Source: Bacteroidota bacterium
GTDB lineage: Bacteria; Bacteroidota; Bacteroidia; NS11-12g; UBA955
DNA length: 15,068 nt
Reading direction: 5' to 3'
NCBI GenBank assembly: GCA_008081305.1
Contig: VMCP01000104.1
Location: forward strand, 1-15,068
Shown here: in pieces, positions 1 to 7,318 of the stretch
Layout of the letters: every line of letters starts with the position of its first letter
Numbering within the stretch: position 1 is the stretch's first letter
Program-made: the position numbers and the translations under genes
Notes under the pieces: model-generated
Told to the model about the DNA's origin: nothing
The model's database searches: none
What the model saw: only the letters and a program-made list of their open reading frames with translations

Positions 1-627
1 AAAATACATATCAATGGACGGATAGGTTATTTCACCGCCATGAGTATCAACAGCCACGATAATCGCTAGCTCTTTCACATTTTCAACAAACTCCTCAACC
101 ATCCAATCCCCATCAAAAGGGATGTATCCATTCAATAGATCTACTTTCTTCGCAATAGACACTCCTTTACCATCATAACCACCTGTTCTAGATTTTACTA
201 CAACCCGTTCCCCTCTTAACTCATTCAATCCTTCAAGATTATCTTTACTCATCAACTTGAATGGGGCCGTGGGTACATGATTGGATTCATAGAACTTCTT
301 TTGTGTGCCTTTATCACCAATTATCTCTAGTACAGATGGTTTTGGAATTATTGATTGCCCTTGATCTTCTAGTGATATTAAGGTTTTCACATCAATGTGT
401 TCAATTTCCCAAGTCATCACATCAGAAACCTCCGATAGCTTCTTAATGGCATCCGCATCTTTTAAGGAACCCAAAATAAAGTGATCGGTTAAGGGCTTTG
501 CAGGGCAATCCTCAGAAGCTTCCAACGTAGTATATTTCACCTCATTGGATTTGTTTTTTGCCGCTTCTAACAACATCATGCCTAATTGTCCGCCACCTAT
601 GATCCCGACTGATTTTGGTTTATCCAT
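1..627 (-). CDS. purK: 5-(carboxyamino)imidazole ribonucleotide synthase (N-terminal part, runs off the left edge)
   Basis: This is the ATP-grasp enzyme that carboxylates aminoimidazole ribonucleotide with bicarbonate and ATP in de novo purine synthesis, in the cytoplasm. The start is the ATG at 625-627, and 209 codons are present; the family is usually about 350-390 residues, so the C-terminal part lies outside the window. The N-terminus reads MDKPKSVGIIGGGQLGMMLL, the typical PurK glycine-rich opening. It is followed by TWEIEHID, then GDKGTQKKFY, then the ATP-grasp stretch GGYDGKGV and a VEEFV element. Together these separate PurK from the related PurT and biotin carboxylases. It is divergent from the CNNM-domain gene at 728. 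A -7-like box lies only 4 nt upstream of the ATG, so its mRNA may have almost no leader. The identification is secure; nothing can be said of the missing half. Confidence 0.93.
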   Translation of the reverse strand, partial: MDKPKSVGIIGGGQLGMMLLEAAKNKSNEVKYTTLEASEDCPAKPLTDHFILGSLKDADAIKKLSEVSDVMTWEIEHIDVKTLISLEDQGQSIIPKPSVLEIIGDKGTQKKFYESNHVPTAPFKLMSKDNLEGLNELRGERVVVKSRTGGYDGKGVSIAKKVDLLNGYIPFDGDWMVEEFVENVKELAIIVAVDTHGGEITYPSIDMYF

Positions 628-631
628 GCTG

Positions 632-641
632 CGAAATTAGG
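632..641 (-). promoter_or_regulatory. candidate -7 promoter box for purK (TAATTTCG)
   Basis: Read on the - strand, CCTAATTTCG contains TAATTTCG, one base away from the Bacteroidota -7 consensus TAnnTTTG. It ends 4 nt before the purK ATG, which would put transcription initiation at or next to the start codon. The same ten bases occur in opposite orientation at 701-710, in front of the divergent gene. No convincing -33 TTTG is seen at the usual spacing. Confidence 0.4.
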
Positions 642-702
642 TTTCAACACAGGTTTTTAGGCAATTTTAGTCCGATAGAAAGAAAAGAAATGGAAATAAC
701 CC

Positions 703-718
703 TAATTTCGTATATTCG
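703..718 (+). promoter_or_regulatory. candidate tandem -7 boxes for the CNNM-domain gene
   Basis: Two adjacent near-matches to TAnnTTTG are present: TAATTTCG at 703-710 and TATATTCG at 711-718, each with one mismatch. They lie 17 and 9 nt upstream of the ATG at 728. No clear -33 element accompanies either, so the choice between them cannot be made from sequence. Confidence 0.35.
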
Positions 719-727
719 AAAAGACCT

Positions 728-2026
728 ATGGCCGACCCTCTCTCGGTACCTCTGCTGAATATACAACCACCGATTCCGAATTTTACATCTTGGATTATTG
801 TACTCATTTGTTTGAGCACCATTGGCTTTTTCTCTGGGATGGAAATCGCCTTTATTTCAGCGAACAAATTACGCATAGAGCTCCGTAGCAAAAAGAGTGT
901 TTTCGGTGGGAAATGGCTTGCCCGTTATGTTCAACGCCCTGATGAGTTTATATCTACCGTTCTAGTAGCGACCAATCTTGCCTTGGTAATTTACGGTATT
1001 GCCATGGGAGATATTCTTCATTATTATTTCAGTCTTTTTCTAGAAAATGGACTGGCTAATTTTATTTTAACCACGGTGGCAAGTACCATATTGGTTCTTA
1101 TCACGGCCGAGTATATTCCAAAGACCATTTTCCGTTTACAAGCCGATCGGTTACTGTTTGTTTTTGCCTTACCCTTCCGTCTTGCTCATGTCTTACTTTG
1201 GCCCATCATAGCATTCACTAGAGGTGCATCTGCTTTGGCTATGCGCATTATATCCGATGAAGTGAAAAGTGAAGAAAGGCAGGTTTTTTCTAAGGTAGAC
1301 TTGGATAATTATATATCGAGTATTGAGAGTTCTAAAGATGTTGAAACTCAAGAGATAGATACGGAAGCCTTTCGAAATGCATTGGACTTTTCTGAGGTAT
1401 TGGTACACGATTTCATGGTTCCCAGAACTGAAATTGTCGCAATGGAAGTTCATACGCCCATTGAGGATATTCAAAAAGCATTGATTGAAACTTCCTTGTC
1501 AAGGGTCGTTATATACCGGGATAATATTGACAATATCATCGGGTTTGTGCATCATAGCGATTTACTCCAAGGCCACGACAAGTTGCATGAAATGCTACAT
1601 CCTGTATTAATCACAGGTGAAAACACAGAGGCTCATCATCTTCTAAAACGATTCATCAAAGAGAGAAAAAGTATTGCCGTAGTAGTGGATGAATTCGGAG
1701 GAACAGCGGGTATTGCTACCGTAGAAGATATCATTGAAGAAATCTTTGGAGAAATCAAAGACGAATTCGATGTAGACGATACCAAAGAAATAAAAATCAA
1801 AGAAAACCATTATCGCTTTTCTGCTCGACTGGAAATCGATCATCTAAACGAGAAATACCCTTTTAATCTTCCCGAGGGTGATTACAATACACTTGGGGGG
1901 TATATTATTTACTACGCTGAGCGTATTCCTGAACTAGGTGAAATCCTACGATTCGATAATTTCGAATTTCACATCACCAAAATCAATGGTGCTCGAATCG
2001 AAGAAGTAGAACTTCGCATTTATTAA
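728..2026 (+). CDS. CNNM (DUF21) / CBS-pair / CorC-HlyC domain membrane protein ('hemolysin family')
   Basis: This is an inner-membrane protein of the CorC/HlyC/CNNM family, linked in characterised members to Mg2+/Co2+ or Na+-coupled divalent-cation transport; the 'hemolysin' name is historical. The DUF21 transmembrane domain occupies about residues 20-175, with hydrophobic segments near 21-43, 74-97, 108-130 and 142-165, and it contains the family motif FFSGMEIAF (34-42). The cytosolic CBS pair covers about 228-345, starting at FMVPRTEI and including VVDEFGGTAGIATVEDIIEE (319-338). The CorC_HlyC domain follows at about 355-430. The length of 432 residues is normal. It differs from gliding protein GldE in that no gldD or ssb neighbour is seen, and its N-terminus matches the general family instead. 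Its stop codon overlaps that of the convergent DUF4249 gene by 4 nt (TTAA), leaving no room for a terminator. The exact substrate is unknown. Confidence 0.9.
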   Translation: MADPLSVPLLNIQPPIPNFTSWIIVLICLSTIGFFSGMEIAFISANKLRIELRSKKSVFGGKWLARYVQRPDEFISTVLVATNLALVIYGIAMGDILHYYFSLFLENGLANFILTTVASTILVLITAEYIPKTIFRLQADRLLFVFALPFRLAHVLLWPIIAFTRGASALAMRIISDEVKSEERQVFSKVDLDNYISSIESSKDVETQEIDTEAFRNALDFSEVLVHDFMVPRTEIVAMEVHTPIEDIQKALIETSLSRVVIYRDNIDNIIGFVHHSDLLQGHDKLHEMLHPVLITGENTEAHHLLKRFIKERKSIAVVVDEFGGTAGIATVEDIIEEIFGEIKDEFDVDDTKEIKIKENHYRFSARLEIDHLNEKYPFNLPEGDYNTLGGYIIYYAERIPELGEILRFDNFEFHITKINGARIEEVELRIY

Positions 2027-2916
2027 AGTGGCACACGGAACCGTTTAGCCCTATATATTCCAAAAACACCGTATGCATTTCCCCAATTACCCTCAACCGC
2101 CGTGGGCAATTGTGTGATCGAATTTTGTTGCCAAAGATGCGCATTTCGGTCGTTGTAATAATGAAAAAGCGAAGGGCTCAGGTTTTCTAAATACACATCA
2201 AAATACAATCTACGAATCGTCTGGTCATTGGGTGCATTTCTATATACCACTAAACTGGTATTCAAACCATTGAATGTTTCATCTGTAAATAACAATTCTT
2301 TGTTCGTGTACACATTGTACTCGTTACGAATGAAGGGTAGTTCTGTCCCTGATATTGGCATGATTTGAGACACTAACGTACTGTCACTTACTTCTCCATC
2401 TTCATCCAATTCGTATTCCCAAAAGGCTTCATTAATCCATATACGGTAGTGATTTTTTGCAGCAGCACTATCCTTGAACCTAATGCTAAAAGCGGTTGTT
2501 CGACCTACAAAATTGGCAATGAACGGATAGGTTTCAACCTTTTCAATGGAAATATCCTCTGGTACCCGTTCCATTACGTGGTATTCGGTTAAACCCAAAC
2601 TAAATGAAAGTAACAGAGAGTCTGAGGTTTCAAAAGTAAATTTAGATGATTGGTAGTCGCCATTTCCAACAGAAGCAAAGGATTGAACTTCACCACTAAC
2701 CGTATTTTCAACCAATACTTTGGCGGTATCTACCCAAGAAAAGGGTTGGGTAATCCCCTGTATCCGTCCAATGCTCACTTTGCCCACACTGTCAGGATTA
2801 AAAAACGCAAATGCATACACTTGAGTATTGTTTTGATCTACATCGCTAATATCCAACTCCTTTACGCAGGATGGTAAGCTAAGAGCTAATAATATGCCAA
2901 CAATAAAATTTCTCAA
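2023..2916 (-). CDS. DUF4249-family outer-membrane lipoprotein, partner of the TonB-dependent receptor
   Basis: A 297-residue protein with a lipoprotein signal peptide: MRNFIVGILLALSLPSC, with the lipidated Cys at position 17, followed by an acidic, Asp/Asn-rich stretch. The rest is soluble and beta-rich with no membrane segment, resembling DUF4249 proteins of Bacteroidota, which are typically encoded just after a TonB-dependent receptor and presumed to act with it at the outer membrane. The start is TTG at 2914-2916. An in-frame stop (TAA) lies 6 codons upstream with no ATG or GTG between, and there is no Met between the TTG and the lipobox, so a TTG start is required to make the signal peptide. 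The start overlaps the receptor stop codon as TTGA, implying translational coupling. The cargo is unknown. The family call rests on recognition of the overall sequence and on context. Confidence 0.8.
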   Translation of the reverse strand: MRNFIVGILLALSLPSCVKELDISDVDQNNTQVYAFAFFNPDSVGKVSIGRIQGITQPFSWVDTAKVLVENTVSGEVQSFASVGNGDYQSSKFTFETSDSLLLSFSLGLTEYHVMERVPEDISIEKVETYPFIANFVGRTTAFSIRFKDSAAAKNHYRIWINEAFWEYELDEDGEVSDSTLVSQIMPISGTELPFIRNEYNVYTNKELLFTDETFNGLNTSLVVYRNAPNDQTIRRLYFDVYLENLSPSLFHYYNDRNAHLWQQNSITQLPTAVEGNWGNAYGVFGIYRAKRFRVPL

Positions 2917-5585
2917 AATTTGATCTGATAATTAATAAATGGCATAATGGGTAATAAACTCACCTGATAAACGGATCTTCTCTTGTTTTCAGATACCCCA
3001 ATGTTTATATAAAATGGGTTCAAGCGGTTGTAAACATTGTAAACGCCAAAGCTCCATGTAATCTCTGCTAACCGTTTATTTTGACCATCAACAACTCGCT
3101 GAATAAATGATCTACGTGAGAAAGAAAGATCCAAGCGATGATTGTCGATAGCCCGTTGATTATTCCTTTGTCCGTAAATATATATGTCTTGGTAAATGTC
3201 ATTCGAGCTGGGAGATGGAATGACTCCAACGGGTAATGTGTAAGCAAAACCAGAATTATACATCCAACTACCCGTGATATTCCACATGCTATTTATTTTC
3301 CAAAATAGGGTAGCGTATATGTTGTGCCTCCGATCGTATCTTGATGGAAATGGAATGTTATCATTAATCTCCACAAACTGACGCGTATTATTCATCCATG
3401 TGTAAGATATCATTCCAGATACATTCTTGCTCGACTTTGATAGTTGTATCTCCACTCCCTTTGTTTCACCCACACCAGAGGTCACCGAAGATTCCCAATT
3501 TCTATTTGATGTGATGTAAACCGATGATTCTGAGTATTCCAATAAATCTCTAAAAGATCGTTGAAATACTTCGGTTGTTAATTGCCAACGTTTGGGTAAA
3601 TTCAAACTCATGGCCGCTGATAGTTGCCTTGATTGAGCTGGCTTGAATTTTGCTGTTGATGGCACCCAAAGATCTGAAGGTAATCCCATGGTAAGATTAT
3701 TCAACTGGTGAAAAAATTGTCGATTTTGAGATCCGCTCAGTTTGAACCAGAGATTCGAATACAACTTCCATCTAGCATTCCAACGTGGCTCCGGTAACAA
3801 ATAGAATTGTCCCAACCCCAAATCGTAATAAACCATACGAAGACCAACATCATAATAGCCCCATTTACCACCCTGAATGAACACTTGGGCATGTGTAAAA
3901 TACTCTGGGGTGTTATTGGGTTCATCGTTAAATAAAAATACGTTTCTAACACTATCAACAATGGAAGTTAACGTTCGTTGGTTGGGTTTAAAACTATGGT
4001 AAGTATAACCTAAACCTGCTACTGTTTTTAGTCTGCTGGTCCATTGTTCTGACCAATTCAATGAACCTTCTATATCATAAATACCATTAGAAACACGATA
4101 CAAAGACCGCTCTTGGTCTACTAATCGATTGGACTTTCTAAAATCATATTGGTAATCCCTTTGATGCCGGAAGGTATAACCCGTAAAATATGTTTTCAAG
4201 GTAATATGAGTCGATGGTCCAGGAAGCCAATCCCACTTGAGAGATGCAATATCATTTCCCCAATAAGTGGCATCCTCTGAACGTTCATTGATAACATCAT
4301 CTACCTCTACACTTGAATTTTGATTAATTAAACCTGCATAATCTTGTCCAGAATAACCCATTAAAGTCAATCGACTTTTTTCACTGAAACGATGGGTTAT
4401 TTTGGCGTTTAAATCCCAAAAGTTATACCGATTCACTAAATCCGTGGGATTTCCCTGGAAACCACTCAAGACAGGCTCCACCAAGTAGTCGAAAAAACTT
4501 CTTCGGGCGCCAAATAGAAAAGAAGTCTTTTTAGAAAACAGAGGACCACTAATAAATAACCGACTTGAAAGCAGACCCAAATTAACATTACCATGTAATT
4601 TTTCGGGATTACCCTCTTTGGTATCCACCTTTATAACGCTGCTTAATCTCCCCCCGTGTTGTGTAGGGAAATTACCCCGGTAAAATTCTGCATTCTTAAC
4701 AATATCACCATTAAAAATGCCGAATAAACCGTACATGTGATACGGATTATATACGGGAACATCATCAAGTAAAATCAAGTTTTGATCAGCAGCTCCGCCT
4801 CTTACATACATCCCAAAAACACCCTCACTACCTGATACCACTCCTGGAGTATTAGATAATGCACGCAGTACATCAGGCTCACCAAAAAGGTGTGTAAAGT
4901 GATCCAATTGTTTTCCATTTATACGAACCCTATCACTCCAACCATTTTCGGTTTGAGGCAAATCATCTTTTCGTTTTACTTTGATTTCAGTGACTTCAAA
5001 CCGATCAATTTGTGGCCTTAAGTTAACCTCAACAAAAAAGGATTTACCACTCCCAATAATGGTATCTCTAAATGGTTGAAAACCGGGGTAACTAACGACA
5101 AAATCAATTTGCTTTTGTTTTGTTCTGAGATAAAAAACTCCTTGAGCATTTGAATGTGTAACAACACCTTCTGTCTCTGAATAAATGGTGGCTCCAACTA
5201 CGCGTTCACCACTTAGGGCATGGTTAATTCTACCTGCTACCCTTAAATGGTTTTCTATGGGTTTCCATGGCTTCAGAACAATGGAGTTATCCATTACCAA
5301 AGCATAAGTTAATCCATAACGCTTTAAAAAATCCGACAGCGCATCCTTTGCCTTTACCCTCCGATAATTAGCCGAAAACGTACTTTTCTTGGGTTTTAAA
5401 GAGGCATTGTATTGAAAATATGCACCAACTTCATTCTCAAATAATTCTAACGCCTCACGGAAGGATATATTTTTGAATTGCCATGTAATGGGCTCTTGGA
5501 GCCTTTCTTTAACCTGCGCACTTAAAAGCCAACTCCAGCAAAAAATTGCTAGAAATAAAACGCTCTTATAGGCAGTCCTGGTCAA
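2913..5585 (-). CDS. TonB-dependent receptor with N-terminal STN and carboxypeptidase-regulatory-like domains
   Basis: An 890-residue outer-membrane active transporter driven by TonB. In order: a signal peptide (about 1-23, ending LLSAQ); an STN (secretin/TonB short N-terminal) domain at about 33-107; a carboxypeptidase-regulatory-like (CarbopepD_reg_2-type) beta-sandwich at about 113-190; a plug at about 215-325, with TPGVVSGSEGVFGMYVRGG (246-264) and ILLDDVPVYNPYHMYGLFG (271-289); and a barrel of about 560 residues ending in an aromatic C-terminus (NYQIKF). STN domains classically signal to a FecR-type anti-sigma factor, but no fecI/fecR gene is visible in the window. The start is TTG at 5583-5585: the upstream reading frame reaches a stop without any ATG or GTG, and the next Met is residue 98, beyond the signal peptide and STN domain. 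It lies 11 nt downstream of the DUF4197 gene and overlaps the DUF4249 gene, so the three form an operon. The substrate cannot be inferred. Confidence 0.92.
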   Translation of the reverse strand: MTRTAYKSVLFLAIFCWSWLLSAQVKERLQEPITWQFKNISFREALELFENEVGAYFQYNASLKPKKSTFSANYRRVKAKDALSDFLKRYGLTYALVMDNSIVLKPWKPIENHLRVAGRINHALSGERVVGATIYSETEGVVTHSNAQGVFYLRTKQKQIDFVVSYPGFQPFRDTIIGSGKSFFVEVNLRPQIDRFEVTEIKVKRKDDLPQTENGWSDRVRINGKQLDHFTHLFGEPDVLRALSNTPGVVSGSEGVFGMYVRGGAADQNLILLDDVPVYNPYHMYGLFGIFNGDIVKNAEFYRGNFPTQHGGRLSSVIKVDTKEGNPEKLHGNVNLGLLSSRLFISGPLFSKKTSFLFGARRSFFDYLVEPVLSGFQGNPTDLVNRYNFWDLNAKITHRFSEKSRLTLMGYSGQDYAGLINQNSSVEVDDVINERSEDATYWGNDIASLKWDWLPGPSTHITLKTYFTGYTFRHQRDYQYDFRKSNRLVDQERSLYRVSNGIYDIEGSLNWSEQWTSRLKTVAGLGYTYHSFKPNQRTLTSIVDSVRNVFLFNDEPNNTPEYFTHAQVFIQGGKWGYYDVGLRMVYYDLGLGQFYLLPEPRWNARWKLYSNLWFKLSGSQNRQFFHQLNNLTMGLPSDLWVPSTAKFKPAQSRQLSAAMSLNLPKRWQLTTEVFQRSFRDLLEYSESSVYITSNRNWESSVTSGVGETKGVEIQLSKSSKNVSGMISYTWMNNTRQFVEINDNIPFPSRYDRRHNIYATLFWKINSMWNITGSWMYNSGFAYTLPVGVIPSPSSNDIYQDIYIYGQRNNQRAIDNHRLDLSFSRRSFIQRVVDGQNKRLAEITWSFGVYNVYNRLNPFYINIGVSENKRRSVYQVSLLPIMPFINYQIKF

Positions 5586-5596
5586 ATTACCACGGT

Positions 5597-6388
5597 TTAT
5601 TTCCTCTGTTGATCGGCATAATTAAATGCCTTTTTAAGAATCTCGGTAGTTCGTGTAACAGGGTCTTTCCGAATATTGTTCTCTTCTTTTTCAACCTCCT
5701 GAAATAAAGCAGTGGTCGCTTTTTCCGTGACATATTGATTCAAATCTGTTTGAATATCGTTGTCCAAGCCAAGTATTCTTTTATTCTTATTGATTTGCGT
5801 AACTACAGGATTCCAAATTTTGGTTAAAGACACACCATCCATGGCCTTCTTAACCTCAGGCTTAAATGCACCCTTAAGGTCAGATTCGGTTGTCTTTCGT
5901 AGATAATCAGTAGCAGCACCCTCACCTCCCGTTAGGATACCCATGGCATCTTGAAAGGACATTTCAGTTACGGCCTTTTTAAAAATGGGGACCGCTGTTT
6001 TCATTGAGTTCTCAGCGCCTGTGTTCATGGCGTCTACTACTTTATCCAATTCTCCTCCAATGAGCTTATTTAAAATCCTATTGTCCCTGATTTTCTGCTC
6101 CACTGCTTGAACATCCGGTGGAAGTGGAATTTTATAACTTGGGTTTTTGGCGAAAGCACCAACTGCACCTAGCCTATCTGTTCCTTTGTTCACCCCAACT
6201 AGTAAGGCCTCTTTTAACCCTTTGATGGCATCATCCTTAGATAAAATGGGTTTGGATGTGGAATTACCTCCTCCCATTTGTTGATTAATAGCATCCGTAG
6301 CCATTTGGCCTGCCGTCTGTTTCAACGTATCACAATTTGTAAATGTGAGCACGCCTATCGCAAGTAATATCGGGGTTGGATTTTTCAT
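5597..6388 (-). CDS. DUF4197-family lipoprotein
   Basis: A 263-residue exported protein of unknown function. The N-terminus MKNPTPILLAIGVLTFTNC is a short signal with a candidate lipidated Cys19; the lipobox TNC is weak but of a kind seen in Bacteroidota. The mature part is largely helical and hydrophilic and carries the recognisable DUF4197 blocks: the DAIKGLKEALLVGVNKGTD segment, the AFAKNPSYKIPLPPDV segment, and the DAMGILTGGEGAATDYLRKT segment. The N-terminal linker is Gly/Gln/Asn-rich. It is the first gene of a leftward operon with the TonB-dependent receptor and the DUF4249 lipoprotein. DUF4197 genes are not generally tied to TonB receptors as far as I know, so the grouping may be positional. 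A TAnnTTTG box sits 7 nt before its ATG. The family call is good; the role is unknown. Confidence 0.85.
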   Translation of the reverse strand: MKNPTPILLAIGVLTFTNCDTLKQTAGQMATDAINQQMGGGNSTSKPILSKDDAIKGLKEALLVGVNKGTDRLGAVGAFAKNPSYKIPLPPDVQAVEQKIRDNRILNKLIGGELDKVVDAMNTGAENSMKTAVPIFKKAVTEMSFQDAMGILTGGEGAATDYLRKTTESDLKGAFKPEVKKAMDGVSLTKIWNPVVTQINKNKRILGLDNDIQTDLNQYVTEKATTALFQEVEKEENNIRKDPVTRTTEILKKAFNYADQQRK

Positions 6389-6395
6389 ATTACTT

Positions 6396-6403
6396 CAAAT
6401 ATA
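6396..6403 (-). promoter_or_regulatory. candidate -7 box (TATATTTG) for the DUF4197-receptor operon
   Basis: On the - strand TATATTTG matches the Bacteroidota -7 consensus TAnnTTTG exactly. It ends 7 nt before the ATG at 6388, predicting a leader of only about 3-4 nt. No good -33 TTTG is seen about 19 nt further upstream. Confidence 0.5.
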
Positions 6404-6455
6404 GGGTGTGCAATTTAGAGCTACCCTTCGTCCCTTTAGCATTTGATAAAATCCT

Positions 6456-6463
6456 TAATTTTG
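6456..6463 (+). promoter_or_regulatory. candidate -7 box (TAATTTTG) for the AlkD-type gene
   Basis: An exact TAnnTTTG match on the + strand, 57 nt before the ATG at 6521. This would give a leader of roughly 54 nt, longer than for most other genes here. The nearest TTTG upstream (6442-6445) is only 10 nt away, too close for a standard -33 element. The 132-base gap 6389-6520 holds the two divergent promoters and nothing else that I can recognise. Confidence 0.4.
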
Positions 6464-6520
6464 GAGACTATTTTCATTAGTCATATCTTCTGTTTCGACC
6501 CTTAAACATCCAAAATTTAT

Positions 6521-7198
6521 ATGCAAATCGAGTCTGCGCTAAATGGCTTAAAGGAGCTTTTCGCTACCCATGCAAATCCAGAGAGAGCCGTTCAAATGTC
6601 TGCCTACATGAGAAATCAATACGATTTTATCGGGCTTTCATCTCCGCAGCGAAAAGAACTCGTAAAAGAATTGAGAAAAGAGCATTATCCCGAGTCCAAT
6701 CAAGAGTTACATTCATGGGTGAAATTATTATGGGAGCAAACAGAACGTGAATATCAATACGTTGCTATGGATTATTTGGATCGATACGGGCGTTTACTCA
6801 AGGATGAGGATATAAACCTTTTTGACTACCTCATCGAAAATAAAAGTTGGTGGGACACCATTGATATTACCTGTGGAAACTACTTAGGCAAGTTTTTAAA
6901 AACGCGTCCTGAATTATTTCAATCAACCTTAAAGAGGTATATCCATCACGAATATTTCTGGTTCAATCGGGCGGCCATCATCTGTCAGTTATTTTACAAG
7001 AAAGAAACAAACACCGATTATTTAACTCAAGCTATACTTCCACATACCGAGTCAAAGGAGTTCTTCATTCAAAAAGCCATCGGATGGGCTTTAAGACAAT
7101 ACGCTCGCACCAACCCAGAATGGGTATTGGCATTTGTAGAGAACCACCAACTCAAACCGCTTTCGGTCAGAGAGGCCTTGAAACATTTGAAGAAATAG
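6521..7198 (+). CDS. AlkD-family DNA alkylation repair protein (HEAT-like-repeat DNA glycosylase)
   Basis: A 225-residue all-helical protein of the AlkD family, whose members excise positively charged alkylated bases such as N7- and N3-alkylpurines without flipping the base. The sequence is built of helical HEAT-like repeats. Compared with Bacillus cereus AlkD, the key residues are all present at a constant offset of +2: Trp111 and Asp115 in SWWDTID (AlkD W109/D113), Arg150 in WFNRAA (R148) and Trp189 in IGWALRQYAR (W187). It is therefore likely an active glycosylase and not a degenerate relative. The length is normal. It stands alone, divergent from the DUF4197 operon and convergent with pyrE. 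I leave the symbol empty because the family has several subgroups and only the fold and residues are seen. Confidence 0.9.
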   Translation: MQIESALNGLKELFATHANPERAVQMSAYMRNQYDFIGLSSPQRKELVKELRKEHYPESNQELHSWVKLLWEQTEREYQYVAMDYLDRYGRLLKDEDINLFDYLIENKSWWDTIDITCGNYLGKFLKTRPELFQSTLKRYIHHEYFWFNRAAIICQLFYKKETNTDYLTQAILPHTESKEFFIQKAIGWALRQYARTNPEWVLAFVENHQLKPLSVREALKHLKK

Positions 7199-7199
7199 C

Positions 7200-7216
7200 G
7201 AAAAGCACGCTTTTTT
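7200..7216 (+). terminator. weak terminator-like hairpin with T-run after the AlkD-type gene
   Basis: GAAAAGC at 7200-7206 can pair with GCTTTTT at 7209-7215, with one G-T pair, and is followed by T's. The loop would be only 2 nt, or 4 nt if one C-G pair opens, and the stem is AT-rich, so its strength is doubtful. It starts 1 nt after the stop codon. Confidence 0.3.
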
Positions 7217-7252
7217 AGTAGAAGTTTTAGGTATCCCGTTTCAAGTGTTAAT

Positions 7253-7315
7253 ACTTAGAACTTTTCACTTAAAACCGAAAACTAGAAACCAGCGACCAGA
7301 AACTAGAAACCAATA
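7253..7315 (+). repeat. degenerate 7-bp tandem repeat (consensus ACyAGAA), nine units
   Basis: Read on the + strand, nine consecutive heptamers in perfect 7-nt phase all begin with AC: ACTTAGA, ACTTTTC, ACTTAAA, ACCGAAA, ACTAGAA, ACCAGCG, ACCAGAA, ACTAGAA, ACCAATA. The last six (7274-7315) are clear; the first three are diverged. The array ends 3 nt from the pyrE stop codon and lies antisense to pyrE. A related array follows the last gene of the window in the same orientation relative to its gene. It is not protein-coding and has no CRISPR geometry. Confidence 0.75.
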
Positions 7316-7318
7316 AGG

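Noticed and set aside
261..446. Small + strand frame inside purK
   Set aside because: Lies wholly antisense to a clear purK reading frame, with no recognisable protein features.
728..2026. Gliding-motility protein GldE
   Set aside because: Same domain order (CNNM, CBS, CorC), but no gldD or ssb neighbour and the N-terminal segment FFSGMEIAFISANKLR fits the general hemolysin-family paralogue.
7253..7315. CRISPR array
   Set aside because: Units are 7 bp, contiguous and degenerate, with no spacers and no cas genes nearby.
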